Positions 12,168-13,321 of a stretch of DNA of 13,321 nt are shown one piece after another. Below the pieces are notes generated by a model. The model saw nothing but the letters and a program-made list of their open reading frames with translations. It ran no database searches and had not been told where the DNA came from. Positions within the stretch are counted from its first letter, which is position 1; the number at the start of each line of letters is the position of its first letter. Source of the stretch: Micromonosporaceae bacterium (GTDB lineage Bacteria; Actinomycetota; Actinomycetes; Mycobacteriales; Micromonosporaceae); NCBI GenBank assembly GCA_019690055.1, contig JADGGF010000063.1:1-13321 (forward strand), given 5' to 3'. The position numbers and the translations under genes were made by a program.

Positions 12168-13321
12168 TCATGCGCGCAGGCGCAGGCCGCGCGGGGTGGC
12201 CCGGAAACCGGCGGCGGTCAGCGCGTCGCGCAGGGGCGAGGAGTGGATGGCGCCGCCGTCGGCCCGCTCGACCGACAGCGGGCCGAGCGCGCCGGCCCGG
12301 ACGGCATCGGCCAGCGCCGAGGCCGCGGCGGCCAGCCGCTCCGGATCGTCCGCAAAGGACAGCAGCGTGCGCCCGCCCCGCTCGACGTAGAGCACCAGCT
12401 CCCCGCCGACAGTCACAACCAGCGCCCCGGCCTTGCGGCCCGGTCGGTGCCCGTGGGTCGGCTCGGCCGTGCCCCGTTCTCCCGGGCCCCCTTCGCCGGC
12501 CTCGACCACCCGGTCCGGCCAGGGCAGGGCGGCGCCGTACGGGTTGGCCGGGTCGGTCGCCGCGAGCACGACGGCCGGTGCCCCCCGACCGGCCGCTCGG
12601 CTCACCCGGTCCTCCTCAGCACCGGGGGTGTCCAGCGCCCGCAGCCGGTCGACCGCCCCGGGCACCGCGAACTGGGCCGCGCCCAGCCCTTCCACGAAGT
12701 ACCCCCGCCGGGCCGCGCCCCGCTCCTCCAGCGCGGCCAGCACCGGATAGACGGCGGCGAAACCGCCCGGCGGGTCCTCGGCGAGCACGGCGCCCCGGGT
12801 GAGCACGCCGTGCCGCTCGAGTAGCGCCTCGGCCAGGGCGGTGGCGCGGCGGGTCGGGTTGGCGTCCCGCTCGGGCAGCCGGTACCAGCGGCCGGCCACG
12901 ATCGGCGGGCCCGAGCGCAGGGTCGCCAGCGACGTGCGGGCGAGCCGGCCGGCCCGGCTCGGCGGCCGGTACCGCGAGCGGGGCGGTGGGGTCTTCGGCC
13001 GGTGCGCCCCGCCGCCGGTGAGCAGCGCCCGGACCGGGGCAAGCGTGTCGTTGGAGATCAGGCCGGCCCAGACCAGGTCCCACAGCGCCGCCACCAGGTC
13101 CGGCTCGGGTACGTCGGCCAGGTGTTCGGCGAGCTGCCGGAAGAACAGCGCATGCGCGCCGTCCAGCAGCGCGAGCAGGCGCTCGTGCACCGGCCCCGTC
13201 GCCACGGTCGGGTCGGCCGGGGGCAGCAGCAGCGGGGCTGTCTCGGCCCAGGCGAGCACGATCCAGCCGTCCCCGCCCGGGATCGAGCCCGCGCCCGACC
13301 AGACCAGCTCGCCCGAGGCGC
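12168..13321 (-). CDS. lhr: Lhr-type ATP-dependent helicase, C-terminal part (5' end outside window)
   Basis: The frame is open to the right edge, so the gene starts outside the window; about 383 C-terminal residues are visible, roughly a quarter of a typical 1500-aa Lhr. Lhr is a large 3'-5' superfamily 2 DNA helicase linked to DNA repair; the helicase motifs are in the missing part. Visible conserved segments, in order: SGELVWSGAGSIPGGDGW right at the edge, DLVWAGLISNDTLAPVRALL, GRWYRLP, ALLERHGVLTRGAVL, EGLGAAQFAVPGAVDRLR, AATDPANPYGAALPWP, and a final strand-rich domain from LVVTVGGELVLYVERGG. These match the Lhr winged-helix and C-terminal domains. A Gly/Glu-rich linker (GEGGPGERGTAEPTHG) separates the last domain. 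The end appears complete, with TGA at 12170-12168. A GTG at 13259 is internal, not the real start. Confidence 0.9.
   Translation of the reverse strand, partial: ASGELVWSGAGSIPGGDGWIVLAWAETAPLLLPPADPTVATGPVHERLLALLDGAHALFFRQLAEHLADVPEPDLVAALWDLVWAGLISNDTLAPVRALLTGGGAHRPKTPPPRSRYRPPSRAGRLARTSLATLRSGPPIVAGRWYRLPERDANPTRRATALAEALLERHGVLTRGAVLAEDPPGGFAAVYPVLAALEERGAARRGYFVEGLGAAQFAVPGAVDRLRALDTPGAEEDRVSRAAGRGAPAVVLAATDPANPYGAALPWPDRVVEAGEGGPGERGTAEPTHGHRPGRKAGALVVTVGGELVLYVERGGRTLLSFADDPERLAAAASALADAVRAGALGPLSVERADGGAIHSSPLRDALTAAGFRATPRGLRLRA

Overview
The window is very GC-rich, with G/C in nearly every third codon position, frequent GTG starts and tightly packed genes. It looks like actinomycete chromosome. 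The gene complement (paired P450 and PEP-mutase-like genes beside an ArsR-type regulator, an Uma2 protein, a SET-type exporter, Lhr) fits a Micromonosporaceae genome; the family is my inference, not proven. I see no rRNA, tRNA, CRISPR array, integrase or transposase.

Layout, left to right. (1) 100-3550: a FAD-linked oxidoreductase (minus) diverges from a MarR regulator (plus), with two tandem palindromic operators between them. A 14-TM DHA2-type drug exporter (minus) converges on the marR gene. (2) 3635-5435: an Uma2-family putative nuclease (minus) diverges from a quinone-oxidoreductase-like dehydrogenase (plus) across a 262-bp region that contains a strong GC hairpin. (3) 5436-6004: a decayed patch, with a membrane protein that seems to have lost its C-terminus, followed by a DUF385 (deazaflavin-dependent nitroreductase-like) gene with an out-of-frame internal deletion. 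(4) 6001-8344: an unusually short P450 (273 aa) overlaps a PEP mutase/isocitrate lyase superfamily gene by 8 bp and diverges from an ArsR-type regulator, with a perfect 13-bp palindrome in the shared promoter region. (5) 8345-10076: a hairpin and a 15-bp tandem repeat, then (minus) a streptomycin-6-kinase-like phosphotransferase and, upstream of it in the same operon, an unrecognised six-TM protein. (6) 10147-11478: a SET-family exporter (minus). (7) 11479-13321: a 233-bp gene-poor gap, a small VOC/glyoxalase-fold protein, and the C-terminal quarter of an Lhr-type helicase that runs off the right edge.

Most independently transcribed genes have a TANNNT-like -10 element ending only 6-8 nt before the start codon, which implies leaderless mRNAs. 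This moves the preferred starts of several genes (marR, the DHA2 exporter, the SET exporter, the six-TM gene) downstream of the longest possible ORF. Genes expected to be internal to an operon or to have a leader carry Shine-Dalgarno sequences instead.

No single spectacular new system is evident. The most interesting items are the MarR operator pair, the compact P450/PEPM unit, the two decayed genes, and a high density of the palindrome CCGTACGG.
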